This document shows, one piece after another, positions 36,030 to 45,849 of a stretch of 46,544 nt of DNA. Numbering within the stretch: position 1 is the first letter of the stretch; every line of letters starts with the position of its first letter. Under the pieces are notes generated by a model. The model made no database searches. It had not been told where the DNA came from and worked only from the letters and a program-made list of their open reading frames with translations. The translations under genes and the position numbers were made by a program. The stretch comes from Cytobacillus gottheilii (GTDB lineage: Bacteria; Bacillota; Bacilli; Bacillales; Cytobacillaceae), in contig NZ_LT800494.1 in assembly GCF_900166665.1 (NCBI RefSeq), positions 2,805,762-2,852,305 on the forward strand. The letters are read 5' to 3'.

Positions 36030-36338
36030 TTAAACTTGCATTCTCATCATCTCTTGATATGCTTCAATCACTTTGTTGCGTATTTCAAGAGTAGCTGTCA
36101 TGGTTACACTCGCTTTTTGCGATGCAATCATTACCTGGTGCAAATCAACATTCTCTCCACGAGCTAATTTCTCAGTTAGCTTGTCCGATTGAATTTGTGT
36201 CTCATTTACTTTATTAATAGAATCCTTTAGGACGGACGCAAAATCCTTCTGCGCTTCGAATGGTGTAGTACGATTTACTGTTGTATTGTTTAAAGTCTGA
36301 ACAGATTGCGACACAGGTGAAAATGTTACATTATTCAT
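36030..36338 (-). CDS. fliE: Hook-basal body protein FliE
   Basis: Small protein joining the MS ring to the proximal rod. The conserved parts are FASVLKDSINKVNETQIQSD and the C-terminal VDLHQVMIASQKASVTMTAT, followed by EIRNKVIEAYQEMMRMQV, the usual FliE C-terminus. Length is 102 residues. The ATG is nine bases after GGAGG. It follows flgC by 15 bases. Confidence 0.96.
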   Translation of the reverse strand: MNNVTFSPVSQSVQTLNNTTVNRTTPFEAQKDFASVLKDSINKVNETQIQSDKLTEKLARGENVDLHQVMIASQKASVTMTATLEIRNKVIEAYQEMMRMQV

Positions 36339-36353
36339 GTTCTAGTTCCTCCC

Positions 36354-36803
36354 TTATTTCCCGATCTCTAATGACTTCATCATCATATTTTTCGATGCAT
36401 TAAACACCGTTACGTTCGCTTCATACGATCTGGTTGCACTAATTAGGTCCACCATTTCTCTAAGCGGGTCTACATTTGGCATTTCCACATACCCATCCTC
36501 ATTTGCATCTGGGTGTGTTGGATCATAAACCATCTTAAATGGAGTTTCATCTTCAACTACTTCAGTTACTTTTACTCCATTTCCGATCCCTGTTTGACTG
36601 GATCGTCCCATTGCTTTATTCAGAAAGGAAGAAAATTGGCCTTCTTTTGGCTGCATGACAACTGATTTTCTGCGATATGTTTCGCCGCCATTCACACCTC
36701 TTGTTGAATCAACATTTGCCATATTAGATGAGATAACATCCATACGGAGCCTTTGAGCAGTTAAGGCAGAAGATGTCGTATTCATGCTATGAAAGATTGT
36801 CAT
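36354..36803 (-). CDS. flgC: Flagellar proximal rod protein FlgC
   Basis: Proximal rod subunit. The rod-family N-terminal helix (SMNTTSSALTAQRLRMDVIS, then SSNMANVDST) and the C-terminal helix (LISATRSYEANVTVFNASKN) are intact, with the YVEMPNVDPLREMV segment between them. Length is 149 residues, as expected. GGAGG precedes the ATG. It follows flgB after two bases, so the pair is likely translated together. Confidence 0.97.
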   Translation of the reverse strand: MTIFHSMNTTSSALTAQRLRMDVISSNMANVDSTRGVNGGETYRRKSVVMQPKEGQFSSFLNKAMGRSSQTGIGNGVKVTEVVEDETPFKMVYDPTHPDANEDGYVEMPNVDPLREMVDLISATRSYEANVTVFNASKNMMMKSLEIGK

Positions 36804-36805
36804 GT

Positions 36806-37198
36806 TTATCTGCCTCCCTTAAGAACGTTTTGCAAACTTGATAATTTCCCGCTCATGCGATCAACCAAAGCATTATAATAGATCTGATTTGTCGCTAAAT
36901 CAGACATTTCTTTGTCAATATCTACACTGTTTCCGGAGTGGTTATAAGATACATTACGTTGTGAGACTATTCCGTTCGGCGTGGAATTCGTTTTAAAATC
37001 GTAATGTCTAACATCTGTCCGATATGCCTTTTGAGAACCTGCCACAGCTTCATTTAATGTTTCCTTAAAGCTGACATCTTTCGCCTTATATCCAGGTGTG
37101 TCTACATTTGCTATATTTTGTGAAATCACTTTTTGTTTTAATGAAGAGTAATTTAATGCACCTTCAAGCGTCGAGATTGTTCCTGAAAATAGTTTCAT
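36806..37198 (-). CDS. flgB: Flagellar proximal rod protein FlgB, first gene of fla/che
   Basis: Proximal rod subunit and first gene of the fla/che operon. The N-terminal rod motif is clear (LKQKVISQNIANVDTPGYKA), as is the C-terminal SDLATNQIYYNALVDRMSGK. A GTG at 37207 overlaps the ribosome-binding site. The ATG at 37198, five bases after GAGGTGG, gives 130 residues, one more than B. subtilis FlgB. The preceding 774 bases are non-coding and should hold the operon promoters. Confidence 0.96.
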   Translation of the reverse strand: MKLFSGTISTLEGALNYSSLKQKVISQNIANVDTPGYKAKDVSFKETLNEAVAGSQKAYRTDVRHYDFKTNSTPNGIVSQRNVSYNHSGNSVDIDKEMSDLATNQIYYNALVDRMSGKLSSLQNVLKGGR

Positions 37199-37434
37199 CT
37201 TTGCCACCTCGTATTCCTAATCATTAATTTTCCTCATTTTTCCTACTCTCCGACGAAATACGACAATTTTCAACTTAAATCTAATTGTAATGAATTTGAA
37301 ATAATAAGTCTATGTGCTTTCTGTTAATTTTAGTGATTCATTCGGACTATTTTCCTTCATTTTCACATATGACTTTTCTCTCTGCTGCCAGAAATCAACA
37401 AACTCGTTTTTTGTCGAATAATATCCTTACTGAG

Positions 37435-37463
37435 ATTATATGCTGTTATACACAGAAACACAA
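37435..37463 (-). promoter_or_regulatory. Candidate sigma-A promoter of the fla/che operon
   Basis: On the minus strand a perfect TATAAT (37440-37435) follows TTGTGT (37463-37458) with exactly 17 bases between. Transcription would begin near 37428, leaving a long leader to flgB. The -35 matches only in TTG. A sigma-A fla/che promoter is expected from B. subtilis. Confidence 0.45.
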
Positions 37464-37634
37464 TATAGGAGTTTTTACTCAATTGGATAATAATTCACCT
37501 TGAAATAAGACTAAAATACTATTTTTAAGAATTTTATGCTCTCATTAGCATTTCGTAATAATTGAAATATATCAGCCAGTTGGCTTGTAAGAAAATTTAT
37601 TACAATCTTTTTAAAAGCTTCTAATGAAAATAGA

Positions 37635-37657
37635 GGTTAACACTTAAGTGTCTAACC
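37635..37657. other. Near-perfect 23-base palindrome upstream of flgB
   Basis: GGTTA and TAACC flank the perfect 12-base palindrome ACACTTAAGTGT, with one extra base on one side. It lies about 170 bases upstream of the candidate fla/che -35 box. It could be an operator for a dimeric regulator or a small hairpin. I know no regulator with this site. Confidence 0.4.
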
Positions 37658-37708
37658 AAACTACCTTCTAACAGTCGTTATTTATATTAAGTTTACTTTT
37701 TAAACTTG

Positions 37709-37850
37709 AGTGAAATGAAGCGGAGGACACTCAACTCCTGCGGGAAGTAGAGGAAAGGGTGAGACCCCGCAGGAGCGTCAGCGACGAGGAGGCTCAGCTT
37801 CCTCCCCGCGGAAAGGGAGTGTCCGCAGCGCAATGGAACGGGCTTGTATT
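37709..37850 (-). repeat. Palindromic core of the dispersed repeat (inverted orientation)
   Basis: Three stems can be drawn: GGACACTC (37725-37732) with GAGTGTCC (37817-37824), CTCCTGCGGG (37735-37744) with CCCGCAGGAG (37766-37775), and GGAGG (37788-37792) with CCTCC (37801-37805). Read on the minus strand it resembles 45905-46000, sharing CTTTCCGCGG, GAGCCTCCTCGTC, CGCTCCTGCGGGGTCTCACC and CCCGCAGGAGT. The surrounding DNA is AT-rich, so this block stands out in composition. Confidence 0.75.
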
Positions 37851-37928
37851 GGAAAATCACTGTATCTACAGAAGAAAGAACATTTTATTTAAATGTATTT
37901 AAGTTCGTGATCTACAATCTCGATAGTA

Positions 37929-37958
37929 TAAAAAAAAAGCATCCAGTTCAACTGGATA
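37929..37958 (-). terminator. Rho-independent terminator after codY
   Basis: ATCCAGT (37941-37947) and ACTGGAT (37951-37957) form a perfect stem with a 3-base loop, and a run of about nine T follows on the minus strand. It lies 15 bases beyond the codY stop and separates codY transcription from fla/che. Confidence 0.88.
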
Positions 37959-37972
37959 CTTTTTGAAATTTT

Positions 37973-38752
37973 TTAGTTTGACTTCAATTTTTCAAGCTCG
38001 AATAAGAATTTATCATTGAGAACTTTAATGTAAGTTCCCTTCATTCCTAATGAACGGGATTCAATGACACCAGCACTTTCAAGCTTTCTCAAAGCATTAA
38101 CAATGACAGATCTTGTGATGCCGACACGGTCCGCAATTTTAGAAGCAACAAGCAATCCTTCATTACCATTTAATTCTTCAAAAATATGCTCGATCGCTTC
38201 TAATTCACTATAAGATAGAGAGCTAATTGCCATTTGAACAACTGCTTTGCTTCTAGCTTCTTCTTCGATTTCTTCTGCTTTTTCACGCAGAATTTCCATA
38301 CCAACTACAGTAGCTCCATATTCTGCTAAAATTAAATCGTCATCATGGAACTGTTCTTCAACACGAGCCAAGATCAATGTGCCAAGACGTTCTCCACCGC
38401 CAATAATTGGTACAATTGTCGTTAAGCCTTCACGAAAAAGATCTTTATTTTCTACTGGGAACGCTGTGTACTCGCTGTTAATGTCCAAGTTAGAAGAAGT
38501 TTCTTGGATGCTGAATAAGTTTTTAGTATACTCTTCAGGAAATTGACGTTCTTCAAGCATTTTTTTCATACGCTCATTTTCAATTTGCTGATTGGCAGCA
38601 TAACCTAGCAGCTTACCGCGGCGGCTAACAACGAAAATGTTCGCTTCAATGACTTCACTTAACGTTTCAGACATCTCTTTGAAATTAACCGGTTTTCCAG
38701 CAGCTTTTTGAAGCATTGCATTAATCTTTCTTGTTTTTGATAATAAATCCAT
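37973..38752 (-). CDS. codY: GTP- and branched-chain amino acid-sensing repressor CodY
   Basis: Global regulator of nutrient-limitation genes. It responds to isoleucine/valine/leucine and GTP and also affects fla/che expression in B. subtilis. The N-terminal GAF domain has the ligand-pocket residues Arg61, Phe71 and Phe98. The C-terminal winged helix spans about 203-224 ([20 protein letters not shown]) and ends with the MKGTYIKV wing. Length is exactly 259 residues, as in B. subtilis. The ATG is eight bases after AGGAGG. A 196-base gap with a nested hairpin separates it from hslU, although the clpY-codY pair is normally one operon. Confidence 0.98.
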   Translation of the reverse strand: MDLLSKTRKINAMLQKAAGKPVNFKEMSETLSEVIEANIFVVSRRGKLLGYAANQQIENERMKKMLEERQFPEEYTKNLFSIQETSSNLDINSEYTAFPVENKDLFREGLTTIVPIIGGGERLGTLILARVEEQFHDDDLILAEYGATVVGMEILREKAEEIEEEARSKAVVQMAISSLSYSELEAIEHIFEELNGNEGLLVASKIADRVGITRSVIVNALRKLESAGVIESRSLGMKGTYIKVLNDKFLFELEKLKSN

Positions 38753-38800
38753 TCTTACTTCCTCCTATTTGCTAACACAATTAACAATTATCATATTTTG

Positions 38801-38869
38801 AGGCTGTTTTCGTGTATATGGTTATCGGTCCCTTTAGATTTTGGTCAAAAGGGATCGATGAAAATAGCC
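38801..38869. repeat. 68-base nested inverted repeat in front of codY
   Basis: Outer arms GGCTGTTTTC (38802-38811) and GAAAATAGCC (38860-38869) pair with one mismatch. Inner arms ATCGGTCCCTTT (38824-38835) and AAAGGGATCGAT (38848-38859) pair over 12 bases with one G-T. The left end AGGCTGTTTTCGT..ATGGTT resembles the left end of the repeat at 45850. It looks like a miniature palindromic element in the hslU-codY spacer. Confidence 0.6.
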
Positions 38870-38948
38870 GTAGTAAAAACTCTGCGCTAAACGTTTATTC
38901 AATGCAGGAGTGTTTTCATAATACCCTTACTAATCACTTTAAAACGAC

Positions 38949-40355
38949 TTATAGAATGAACTGGCTTAAGTCCTTGTTTCTAGAAATGGCACCCAGTTTT
39001 TCCTCCACATATTGCGGAGTGATTGTGATTTTTTCCATAGTCACGTCTGGCGCTTCAAAAGATAAGTCTTCAAGCAGCTTCTCCAAAATCGTATGAAGTC
39101 GTCTAGCACCGATATTATCCGTATTTTGGTTCACATCAAATGCAAATTGAGCAATCCTACGAATAGCATCGTCAGAAAATTCAATTTGTATACCCTCTGT
39201 TTCTAATAAAGCCTGATATTGCTTAATAAGGGCATTATCCGGTTCAACGAGGATTTTAAAGAAATCATCAACCGTAAGCTTTGTAAGCTCCACACGGATT
39301 GGAAAACGACCCTGCAATTCCGGTATTAAATCAGAAGGCTTTGCAATATGAAACGCTCCAGCCGCCATAAATAGGACATGATCTGTTTTAACAGAACCAT
39401 ATTTGGTTACAACCGTTGACCCTTCCACAACTGGAAGAATGTCTCTTTGCACACCTTCTCTTGATACATCTGCAGAAGATCCGCCGCTATTTTTACTGGC
39501 AATTTTATCAATTTCATCAATAAAAATAATTCCAGACTGTTCCGCTCTAAAAACAGCTTCCTGGCCAACCTCATCCATGTCAATCAGCTTTTGTGCCTCT
39601 TCATTTGTTAGAACCTTTCTTGCTTCTCGTACCGTCAGCTTGCGCTTCTTTTTCTTCTTTGGCATAAAGCCGCTAAGTGCGTCCTGCATATTCATGCCCA
39701 TTTGTTCCATACCTGAACCCTGGAGCATATCAAACATTGATGGCTGCTGTTCTTCAACCTCAACAGTGATCATTTCATTTTCAAGTTCGCCAAGCTCTAG
39801 CTTCATTTTGATGACTTTGCGTTTTTCCTGTAAAGAAATGTCTTCATTATTTGACTGTTCTTGTTCAGTTTGGTCATTTCCGCCTCCAAATAGCATCTCC
39901 AGCGGATTTTTATAAGCAGTATTTTTCTTACTGCTTGGCACCAGCAGAGAAACGAGCCTGCGGTTTGCATTTTCTTCTGCACGCTCTTTTACACTGGCCA
40001 TCTTCTCTTCTTTTACAAGCCGTACAGACGTTTCGACCAGATCTCTTACCATTGATTCAACATCTCGGCCAACATAGCCTACTTCCGTAAACTTAGTTGC
40101 TTCGACTTTAACAAATGGTGCACCAACTAATTTAGCCATTCTTCTTGCAATTTCAGTTTTCCCGACACCAGTAGGCCCAATCATCAAAATATTTTTTGGA
40201 CTGATTTCATCGCGAAGCTCTTCATCTAATAGTGCTCTGCGATAGCGATTGCGCAAAGCAACAGCGACTGCTTTCTTTGCATCCTTCTGCCCAATAATAT
40301 ACTGATCTAAACGATCCACAATTTGCCTTGGTGTTAAATTTGTTCCTTTTGCCAT
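38949..40355 (-). CDS. hslU: HslU (ClpY) ATPase subunit of the HslUV protease
   Basis: AAA+ unfoldase that feeds substrates to HslV. The Walker A GPTGVGKT is at residues 60-67, the Walker [10 protein letters not shown] is near 257, and the I domain between them includes [20 protein letters not shown]. The C-terminal tail ends DLSQFIL, which inserts into HslV. The frame opens at 40364 with GTG, but the ATG at 40355, eight bases after GAGGGGAG, is the expected start (468 residues). It follows hslV after 15 bases. Confidence 0.97.
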   Translation of the reverse strand: MAKGTNLTPRQIVDRLDQYIIGQKDAKKAVAVALRNRYRRALLDEELRDEISPKNILMIGPTGVGKTEIARRMAKLVGAPFVKVEATKFTEVGYVGRDVESMVRDLVETSVRLVKEEKMASVKERAEENANRRLVSLLVPSSKKNTAYKNPLEMLFGGGNDQTEQEQSNNEDISLQEKRKVIKMKLELGELENEMITVEVEEQQPSMFDMLQGSGMEQMGMNMQDALSGFMPKKKKKRKLTVREARKVLTNEEAQKLIDMDEVGQEAVFRAEQSGIIFIDEIDKIASKNSGGSSADVSREGVQRDILPVVEGSTVVTKYGSVKTDHVLFMAAGAFHIAKPSDLIPELQGRFPIRVELTKLTVDDFFKILVEPDNALIKQYQALLETEGIQIEFSDDAIRRIAQFAFDVNQNTDNIGARRLHTILEKLLEDLSFEAPDVTMEKITITPQYVEEKLGAISRNKDLSQFIL

Positions 40356-40370
40356 TTTGAGCACTCCCCT

Positions 40371-40913
40371 CTATAATTCTTCTACAACGATATTATGGTT
40401 TGTATATACACAAATTTCTGCAGCCATTTCGAGCGAAGCTTTGGCAATTTCTTTAGCAGTTAAATGTTCTCCTGCATACCTCTTTAAAGATCTGCCGGCA
40501 GATAGAGCATAGTTACCGCCTGAACCAATAGCTAAAATACCATCATCCGGTTCTATAACTTCCCCTGTGCCTGAAATAAGTAAGAGGCTTTCAGCATTCA
40601 TGACGATCAGCATTGCTTCCAGTTTTCGAAGCACTCTGTCACTTCTCCACTCTTTTGCAAGCTCTACAGCCGCTCTTTGCAAATTCCCATTATATTCTTC
40701 AAGTTTCCCTTCAAACTTTTCAAATAATGTAAAGGCATCAGCAACAGATCCAGCAAATCCGGCAACCACTTTCCCATTAAAAAGCTTTCTAACCTTTTTG
40801 GCCGTGTGCTTCATCACAACCGCATTACCGAATGTAACCTGTCCATCACCAGCCATTGCGCATTCACCATTATGCTGTACAGCAAAGATTGTTGTTGCAT
40901 GAAATTGAGACAT
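40371..40913 (-). CDS. hslV: HslV (ClpQ) peptidase subunit with N-terminal serine
   Basis: Proteasome-like peptidase of the HslUV (CodWX) protease. The sequence starts M-S-Q-F-H-A-T-T, so the residue exposed after Met removal is serine rather than the threonine used by most HslV proteins. B. subtilis ClpQ is also a serine type. Conserved motifs are [37 protein letters not shown] and [16 protein letters not shown]. Length is 180 residues. The ATG is seven bases after AGGAGG. It lies between xerC and hslU in the codV-clpQ-clpY-codY order. Confidence 0.97.
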   Translation of the reverse strand: MSQFHATTIFAVQHNGECAMAGDGQVTFGNAVVMKHTAKKVRKLFNGKVVAGFAGSVADAFTLFEKFEGKLEEYNGNLQRAAVELAKEWRSDRVLRKLEAMLIVMNAESLLLISGTGEVIEPDDGILAIGSGGNYALSAGRSLKRYAGEHLTAKEIAKASLEMAAEICVYTNHNIVVEEL

Positions 40914-41016
40914 CCTAATTCCTCCTTCTGGAGAGTCATTTATTTAATAGGGTAAAACGCCCATTAAAAGATCTATATTCATTAATAACCAAAAAACAAA
41001 ACAGTTATGACAAATT

Positions 41017-41910
41017 TTAAGCTCTAGGATGATGTGTCATGTATGTATTTCGCAAGTATTCATTCGTTACATGTGTATAAACTTGAGTAGAAGATAAGAA
41101 AGCATGCCCTAATAGCTCTTGTACGGTCCGCATATCTGCTCCATTTGCCAGTAGATGAGTAGCAAAGGTATGACGCAGCATATGGGGATGAATTTTCCCT
41201 GTTAGAGATGATTTTTCAATCAATTTATCAAGGACATTGCGGATGCCTCGTTCGCTGATAGCATTCCCGCGGTAATTTAAAAACAAATAATCATTTTCTC
41301 CGCCTTTAAGCAATTCTTCTCTGCCATTATGTATATAAGTCTGCAGTGCTTCATGAGCAAAACTGCCAAAGGGAATATAACGATCCTTGCTTCCTTTCCC
41401 ATGGACAAGCACAGTAGAAATGTGAAAATCCAAGTCTTTCAAGCGGATCTTCGTACATTCACCTACACGCATGCCTGTTGCATAAAGCAGCTCCAGCAGC
41501 GCTTTATTACGCTGTCCTAGGGCTGTGTCCGTTTCACAGGCTTCAAACAAGACCCGAAGCTCTTCTTCGTAAAAAAACTGCGGCAGTCTTTTCTCGCTTT
41601 TTGGAATAGACACAAGTGAAAATGGATTCTCTTCAATGATCTTTTCCCTTACAAGGAATTTAAAAAAGCTGCGGAGACAAGAAATTTTTCGGGCTACCGA
41701 TTTTCTTTTCAGCTTCTTATTATAAAGATCTGTTAAAAAAATTCTCACGTCACTATATTGAACCTGATTGATTGTTTCAATCCCTTGTTCAGACATGAAC
41801 AAGAAAAATTCACGAATATCATAGTGATAATGTTCAATAGTGTATTGTGAATAATTCTTTTCGATTTGTAAATATTCAATAAATAGATTTAAAGAAACGT
41901 TTACATTCAA
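41017..41910 (-). CDS. xerC: Tyrosine recombinase XerC (CodV)
   Basis: Site-specific recombinase that resolves chromosome dimers at dif with XerD (RipX). An N-terminal SAM-like domain (about 1-95) precedes the catalytic domain with Arg148, Lys172, His243, Arg246, His269 and the nucleophile Tyr278 (STQVYTHV), so the active site is complete. The frame opens at 41946, but GAGGTG six bases before a TTG at 41910 gives 297 residues and the usual N-terminus (NVNVSLNLFIEYLQIEKNYS). It follows trmFO and precedes hslV. Confidence 0.95.
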   Translation of the reverse strand: MNVNVSLNLFIEYLQIEKNYSQYTIEHYHYDIREFFLFMSEQGIETINQVQYSDVRIFLTDLYNKKLKRKSVARKISCLRSFFKFLVREKIIEENPFSLVSIPKSEKRLPQFFYEEELRVLFEACETDTALGQRNKALLELLYATGMRVGECTKIRLKDLDFHISTVLVHGKGSKDRYIPFGSFAHEALQTYIHNGREELLKGGENDYLFLNYRGNAISERGIRNVLDKLIEKSSLTGKIHPHMLRHTFATHLLANGADMRTVQELLGHAFLSSTQVYTHVTNEYLRNTYMTHHPRA

Positions 41911-41971
41911 TGGAATCACCTCGCAAGAGCTACTAAATATTATCACACATCAGCAGCTCTTGCAAGGAACT

Positions 41972-43279
41972 TTACAAATTTTTCACAAAGTTCTGAATTG
42001 TTTGTAATGCTCTATTTGCATGCTGTTCATTTCTTTCACTTTTCCCTTTTATTTTCACAGGTAAATCAGGGAATAAACCAAAGTTAGCGTTCATAGGCTG
42101 GAAGTTTTTCGAGTTGGCTGTTGTAATATAACGAGCCATGCTGCCAATCGCTGTCTCATGCGGGAATTCAACAGGATCCTTGCCTTCGACGAGTCTTGCT
42201 GCATTAATCCCAGCAACTAATCCGCTCGCTGCCGATTCAACATAGCCTTCTACTCCAGTCATTTGGCCTGCAAAGAACAGATCCGAACGATTCTGGAATT
42301 GATATGTGGCACGCAGAACTTTAGGCGAATTAATAAATGTGTTTCTGTGCATTACACCGTAACGGACAATTTCAGCATTCTCCAGCCCTGGTATTAAGCG
42401 AATAACTTCTTTCTGAGGTCCCCATTTTAAATGCGTTTGGAAGCCTACAATATTATAAAGAGTTCCTGCTGCATCATCCTGGCGCAGCTGTACAACTGCA
42501 AATGGACGTTTCCCTGTTTTAGGATCCTCTAAACCAACTGGCTTCATGGGACCAAAAAGCATTGTCTTTTTCCCGCGGCCCGCCATTACTTCAATCGGCA
42601 TGCAGCCTTCAAAAAAGATCTCTTTTTCAAATTCTTTTAAAGGAACCGTCTCCGCTGATACTAACGCCTGATAAAAGGTTTCAAATTCCTCTTCAGTCAT
42701 TGGGCAGTTCAAGTATGCTGCTTCCCCTTTGTCATAACGGGATTTTAAGTATACTTTGTCCATATTAATGGAATCTTTTTCAATAATTGGTGCGGCTGCA
42801 TCATAAAAGTATAAATACTCTTCACCTGACAGCTGCTTTAGTTTTTCGGATAAAGCAGGACTTGTCAGCGGACCGGTTGCAATTACGGTTGGGCCTTCAG
42901 GAATTTCGGTTACTTCTTCTTGAATAACAGTTACATTCGGATGATTTTTCACTTGCTCAGTAACACGGCCCGCAAAGTCATGACGGTCAACCGCAAGCGC
43001 TCCACCAGCAGGAACAGCACTTTGGTCGGCAGAGTTAATAATCACCGAGTTCAGATTTCTCATTTCTTCTTTTAGGACACCTACTGCATTGGTTAAATTG
43101 TTCGCACGCAGAGAGTTGCTGCAGACCAGTTCAGCAAATTTATCAGTATGGTGAGCAGGCGTCTGTTTAACTGGTCTCATCTCATATAAGCGAACCTGGA
43201 TTCCGCGGTTTGCAATCTGCCATGCTGCTTCACTTCCAGCTAAACCGGCTCCAACTACATTTACGACTTTATTTTCCAA
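41972..43279 (-). CDS. trmFO: tRNA (uracil-5)-methyltransferase TrmFO (Gid)
   Basis: Folate- and FAD-dependent enzyme that makes 5-methyluridine at position 54 of tRNA. The N-terminal dinucleotide-binding motif [13 protein letters not shown] is at about residues 8-20. The two functional cysteines are visible: Cys53 in [12 protein letters not shown] and the one in [16 protein letters not shown] (about 226). The frame opens at 43342, but GGAGG lies eight bases before a TTG at 43279, giving 435 residues, the B. subtilis length. It lies between topA and xerC. Confidence 0.96.
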   Translation of the reverse strand: MENKVVNVVGAGLAGSEAAWQIANRGIQVRLYEMRPVKQTPAHHTDKFAELVCSNSLRANNLTNAVGVLKEEMRNLNSVIINSADQSAVPAGGALAVDRHDFAGRVTEQVKNHPNVTVIQEEVTEIPEGPTVIATGPLTSPALSEKLKQLSGEEYLYFYDAAAPIIEKDSINMDKVYLKSRYDKGEAAYLNCPMTEEEFETFYQALVSAETVPLKEFEKEIFFEGCMPIEVMAGRGKKTMLFGPMKPVGLEDPKTGKRPFAVVQLRQDDAAGTLYNIVGFQTHLKWGPQKEVIRLIPGLENAEIVRYGVMHRNTFINSPKVLRATYQFQNRSDLFFAGQMTGVEGYVESAASGLVAGINAARLVEGKDPVEFPHETAIGSMARYITTANSKNFQPMNANFGLFPDLPVKIKGKSERNEQHANRALQTIQNFVKNL

Positions 43280-43704
43280 TTTAAATACCTCCAATATCGA
43301 ACAATCATGCTGACGAAGACAATCTATAGCATGCATAATCATCCCAACTATACTTTAAAGCGATAAAGCGTGTGATATACTCAAAGAAAACTTTTGCAAA
43401 ATGCTTTATACAGAAGATCATCTATGTAAACCTTTGATTGGATATAAATTACGATCCAATGTCTTATATACGTTTTAGATCGACGATTCGTTTCATTTTG
43501 TTTTAATACGCTCATTTTCGGTTTTAAAAGCATTTACTATTCCTTTTTCAACAGGAATATGTTAAATATCCAATCTGCATTGTACAACACGATTCGGAAA
43601 AAGGAAAGCAAGAGCTCTCTTTTCTCTGAAATTCTCCTCAACAGCCCCATAAATACAGGTTTTATCCTCCTAAATAATTGAAAAGAGCAGGCGTTTGCCT
43701 GCTC
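43280..43704. other. Intergenic region between topA and trmFO
   Basis: This 425-base AT-rich stretch has no supported gene. It contains the topA terminator at its right end (43675-43706). I found no convincing sigma-A promoter for trmFO by eye, though several TA-rich -10-like stretches occur near 43320-43420. The first part (43280-43342) continues the trmFO frame upstream but lacks a suitable ribosome-binding site. Confidence 0.6.
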
Positions 43705-43706
43705 TT
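43675..43706 (-). terminator. Terminator at the end of topA
   Basis: A perfect 10-base-pair stem, AAGAGCAGGC (43683-43692) with GCCTGCTCTT (43697-43706), has a 4-base loop. It overlaps the topA stop codon and is followed on the minus strand by TTTTCAATTATTT. The T-tract is interrupted, so termination may be partial. Confidence 0.75.
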
Positions 43707-45780
43707 ACTTTTGAGGTTCTTCTTTATAGTCACATTCAACACATTGTACTTGGACGCCTTTTTTAAGCTTTTTCTCCACTAGTGTGTTTTCACATTTTGG
43801 ACAGCTGCGGGCAAGCGGCTTATCCCAGGAAATAAAGTCACACTCCGGAAAACGATCACAGCCATAGAAAATACGTTTCTTTTTACTTTTTCTTTCTATT
43901 ATATTGCCTTCCTTACACTTCGGACACTTCACACCGATTTCTTTTACAATTGGTTTTGTGTTCCGGCAATCTGGAAAATTGCTGCAAGCCATAAACTTTC
44001 CGTATCGTCCCATTTTAAAGACCATTGGGCTGCCGCACATTTCACAGTCTTCACCGGCAGGTTCATCTTTAATCTCGACAGATTGCATTTCCTTTTCTGC
44101 TACTTCTAAATGTTTTTCAAAGTCCCCATAGAAATCGTCTATTATTTTCACCCAGTTTATTTTGCCTTCTTCAATGTAATCAAGATCCTGCTCCATCTTG
44201 GCAGTAAACTCAACATCAAGGATGTCAGGGAAAAATTCCAATATAAGCTCTAAAACGATTTCGCCGAGCTCAGTCGGAATAAAGCGCTTATTATCGAGTG
44301 AAACATAGCCTCGCTTTTGAATGGTATCCAAGGTCGGAGCAAATGTGGATGGGCGGCCAATTCCCAGTTCTTCCATTGTTCTTACAAGCCTTGCCTCTGT
44401 ATATCTTGGCGGAGGCTGTGTAAAATGCTGCTTCGGTTCAATATCTTTTTTAAGAACCTCGTCTCCTTCCTGAAGGTTTGGCAGCATATTATTTTTCTCT
44501 TCTGATTGGTCATCCGAACCTTCCACATAAACTTTCATGAAACCCTGGAATTTCACTTTTGAGCCTGTTGCTCTAAAAATAACCGGGCCATTTTTTAAAT
44601 CAACACTCATCGTATCCATAATCGCTGGAGCCATTTGACTGGCAACGAACCGCTCCCAGATCAGTCTGTATAACCGAAGCTGATCTCGAGATAAATACTC
44701 CTTCAATCCGGATGGCTCTTTTAACGTGCTTGTCGGTCTAATCGCTTCATGGGCGTCTTGAGTATTGGCATTCTTCTTTTCTTTCTTTTTATCTGCTGAA
44801 AGGAATTCCTTCCCAAAGGTCTGTTCGATATAATTAGCAGCTTCTGTTTGAGCCACTTCGGATATTCTTGTCGAGTCTGTTCTCATATACGTGATGAGAC
44901 CTACTGTGCCTTCTTTGCCTAAGTCAATTCCCTCATACAGCTGCTGAGCAAGCATCATTGTCTTTTTGGCACGGAAGTTGAGCTTACGCGCAGCCTCCTG
45001 CTGAAGGGAAGAAGTTGTAAAAGGAACAGCGGCATTTCGTTTTCTTTCTTTTTTCGTTACGGAAGAAACTGTAAAGCTGTTTCCTTTCATTTTCTTCAAT
45101 ACATCTTTTACCTCAGCCTCTGAACCTAATTCAACTTTTTTCCCATCTATTCCATAAAAAGAAGCTTCAAAAGCCGTTTTCCCTTTAAGGAATTCACCAT
45201 CTATTGACCAATACTCTTCTGGAGTAAATTGCTTAATTTCATTTTCACGGTCAATAATTAATCTTACTGCAACAGACTGAACTCTTCCTGCGCTTAAGCC
45301 CTTCTTTACCTTTTTCCATAATAGCGGACTAATATTGTAGCCTACCAGTCTATCTAACATTCTTCTGGCCTGCTGAGCATCAACGAGGTCCATATTAATG
45401 GCACGCGGATGCTTGAAGGACTCTTTTATTGCATCTTTTGTAATTTCATTAAATACAACTCGGCAATCAGAAGCAATATCGATATCCAGACTATGTGCTA
45501 AATGCCAGGCAATTGCTTCCCCTTCACGATCCGGGTCAGCCGCGAGGTAGATTTTTTTTGCTTTTTTGGCAGCTGTTTTTAATTCTTTTAGAACAGGGCC
45601 TTTGCCGCGAATAGTAATATATTTAGGTTCGAAATTATTTTCAACATCTACACCCATTTGGCTTTTGGGCAGGTCTCGGACATGTCCCATCGATGCTTTC
45701 ACTTTATATTTTTTGCCGAGATAACGCTCGATCGTTTTTGCTTTTGCTGGTGATTCTACTATTACTAAAAACTCAGACAT
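43705..45780 (-). CDS. topA: DNA topoisomerase I
   Basis: Type IA topoisomerase that relaxes negative supercoils. The TOPRIM domain has [19 protein letters not shown] with Glu9 and the DPDREGE motif at 82-88. The active-site Tyr298 is in [13 protein letters not shown]. The C-terminus carries zinc-finger modules: C-x2-C...[15 protein letters not shown]...CDRFPEC and a third, CPKCENTL...CVECDY. Length is 691 residues, equal to B. subtilis TopA. The ATG is seven bases after AAGGAGG. It follows dprA across a 618-base spacer holding a dispersed repeat. Confidence 0.98.
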   Translation of the reverse strand: MSEFLVIVESPAKAKTIERYLGKKYKVKASMGHVRDLPKSQMGVDVENNFEPKYITIRGKGPVLKELKTAAKKAKKIYLAADPDREGEAIAWHLAHSLDIDIASDCRVVFNEITKDAIKESFKHPRAINMDLVDAQQARRMLDRLVGYNISPLLWKKVKKGLSAGRVQSVAVRLIIDRENEIKQFTPEEYWSIDGEFLKGKTAFEASFYGIDGKKVELGSEAEVKDVLKKMKGNSFTVSSVTKKERKRNAAVPFTTSSLQQEAARKLNFRAKKTMMLAQQLYEGIDLGKEGTVGLITYMRTDSTRISEVAQTEAANYIEQTFGKEFLSADKKKEKKNANTQDAHEAIRPTSTLKEPSGLKEYLSRDQLRLYRLIWERFVASQMAPAIMDTMSVDLKNGPVIFRATGSKVKFQGFMKVYVEGSDDQSEEKNNMLPNLQEGDEVLKKDIEPKQHFTQPPPRYTEARLVRTMEELGIGRPSTFAPTLDTIQKRGYVSLDNKRFIPTELGEIVLELILEFFPDILDVEFTAKMEQDLDYIEEGKINWVKIIDDFYGDFEKHLEVAEKEMQSVEIKDEPAGEDCEMCGSPMVFKMGRYGKFMACSNFPDCRNTKPIVKEIGVKCPKCKEGNIIERKSKKKRIFYGCDRFPECDFISWDKPLARSCPKCENTLVEKKLKKGVQVQCVECDYKEEPQK

Positions 45781-45849
45781 CTATTGTCCTCCTTAAGAGG
45801 GGTTAATTTTTTCATTATGATCATGATTCCCTTATTTATCGATTTTTTT

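Larger units (their letters stand above)
37199..37972. other. Intergenic control region between codY and flgB
   Basis: This 774-base region has no gene. In transcription order it holds the codY terminator (37929-37958), a GC-rich palindromic repeat core (37709-37850), a near-perfect palindrome (37635-37657), an AT-rich tract, a candidate sigma-A promoter (37435-37463) and a leader of about 225 bases before flgB. Confidence 0.75.

Noticed and set aside
37569..37599. Sigma-D-like promoter upstream of flgB (GCTGATAT on the minus strand with a TAAA upstream)
   Set aside because: The -10 matches seven of eight bases, but the TAAA is 19 bases away rather than about 15, so spacing is wrong.
37709..37850. 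CRISPR-like or tRNA-like structure
   Set aside because: The stems form one palindromic block without repeated units and spacers, and there is no cloverleaf with anticodon or CCA end.
38753..38830. Possible CodY box upstream of codY
   Set aside because: AT-rich with partial similarity only. No stretch comes close to the AATTTTC-W-GAAAATT consensus.
39403..39915. 170-codon plus-strand open frame opposite hslU
   Set aside because: Ser/Phe-rich low-complexity translation fully inside hslU, with no motif or ribosome-binding support.
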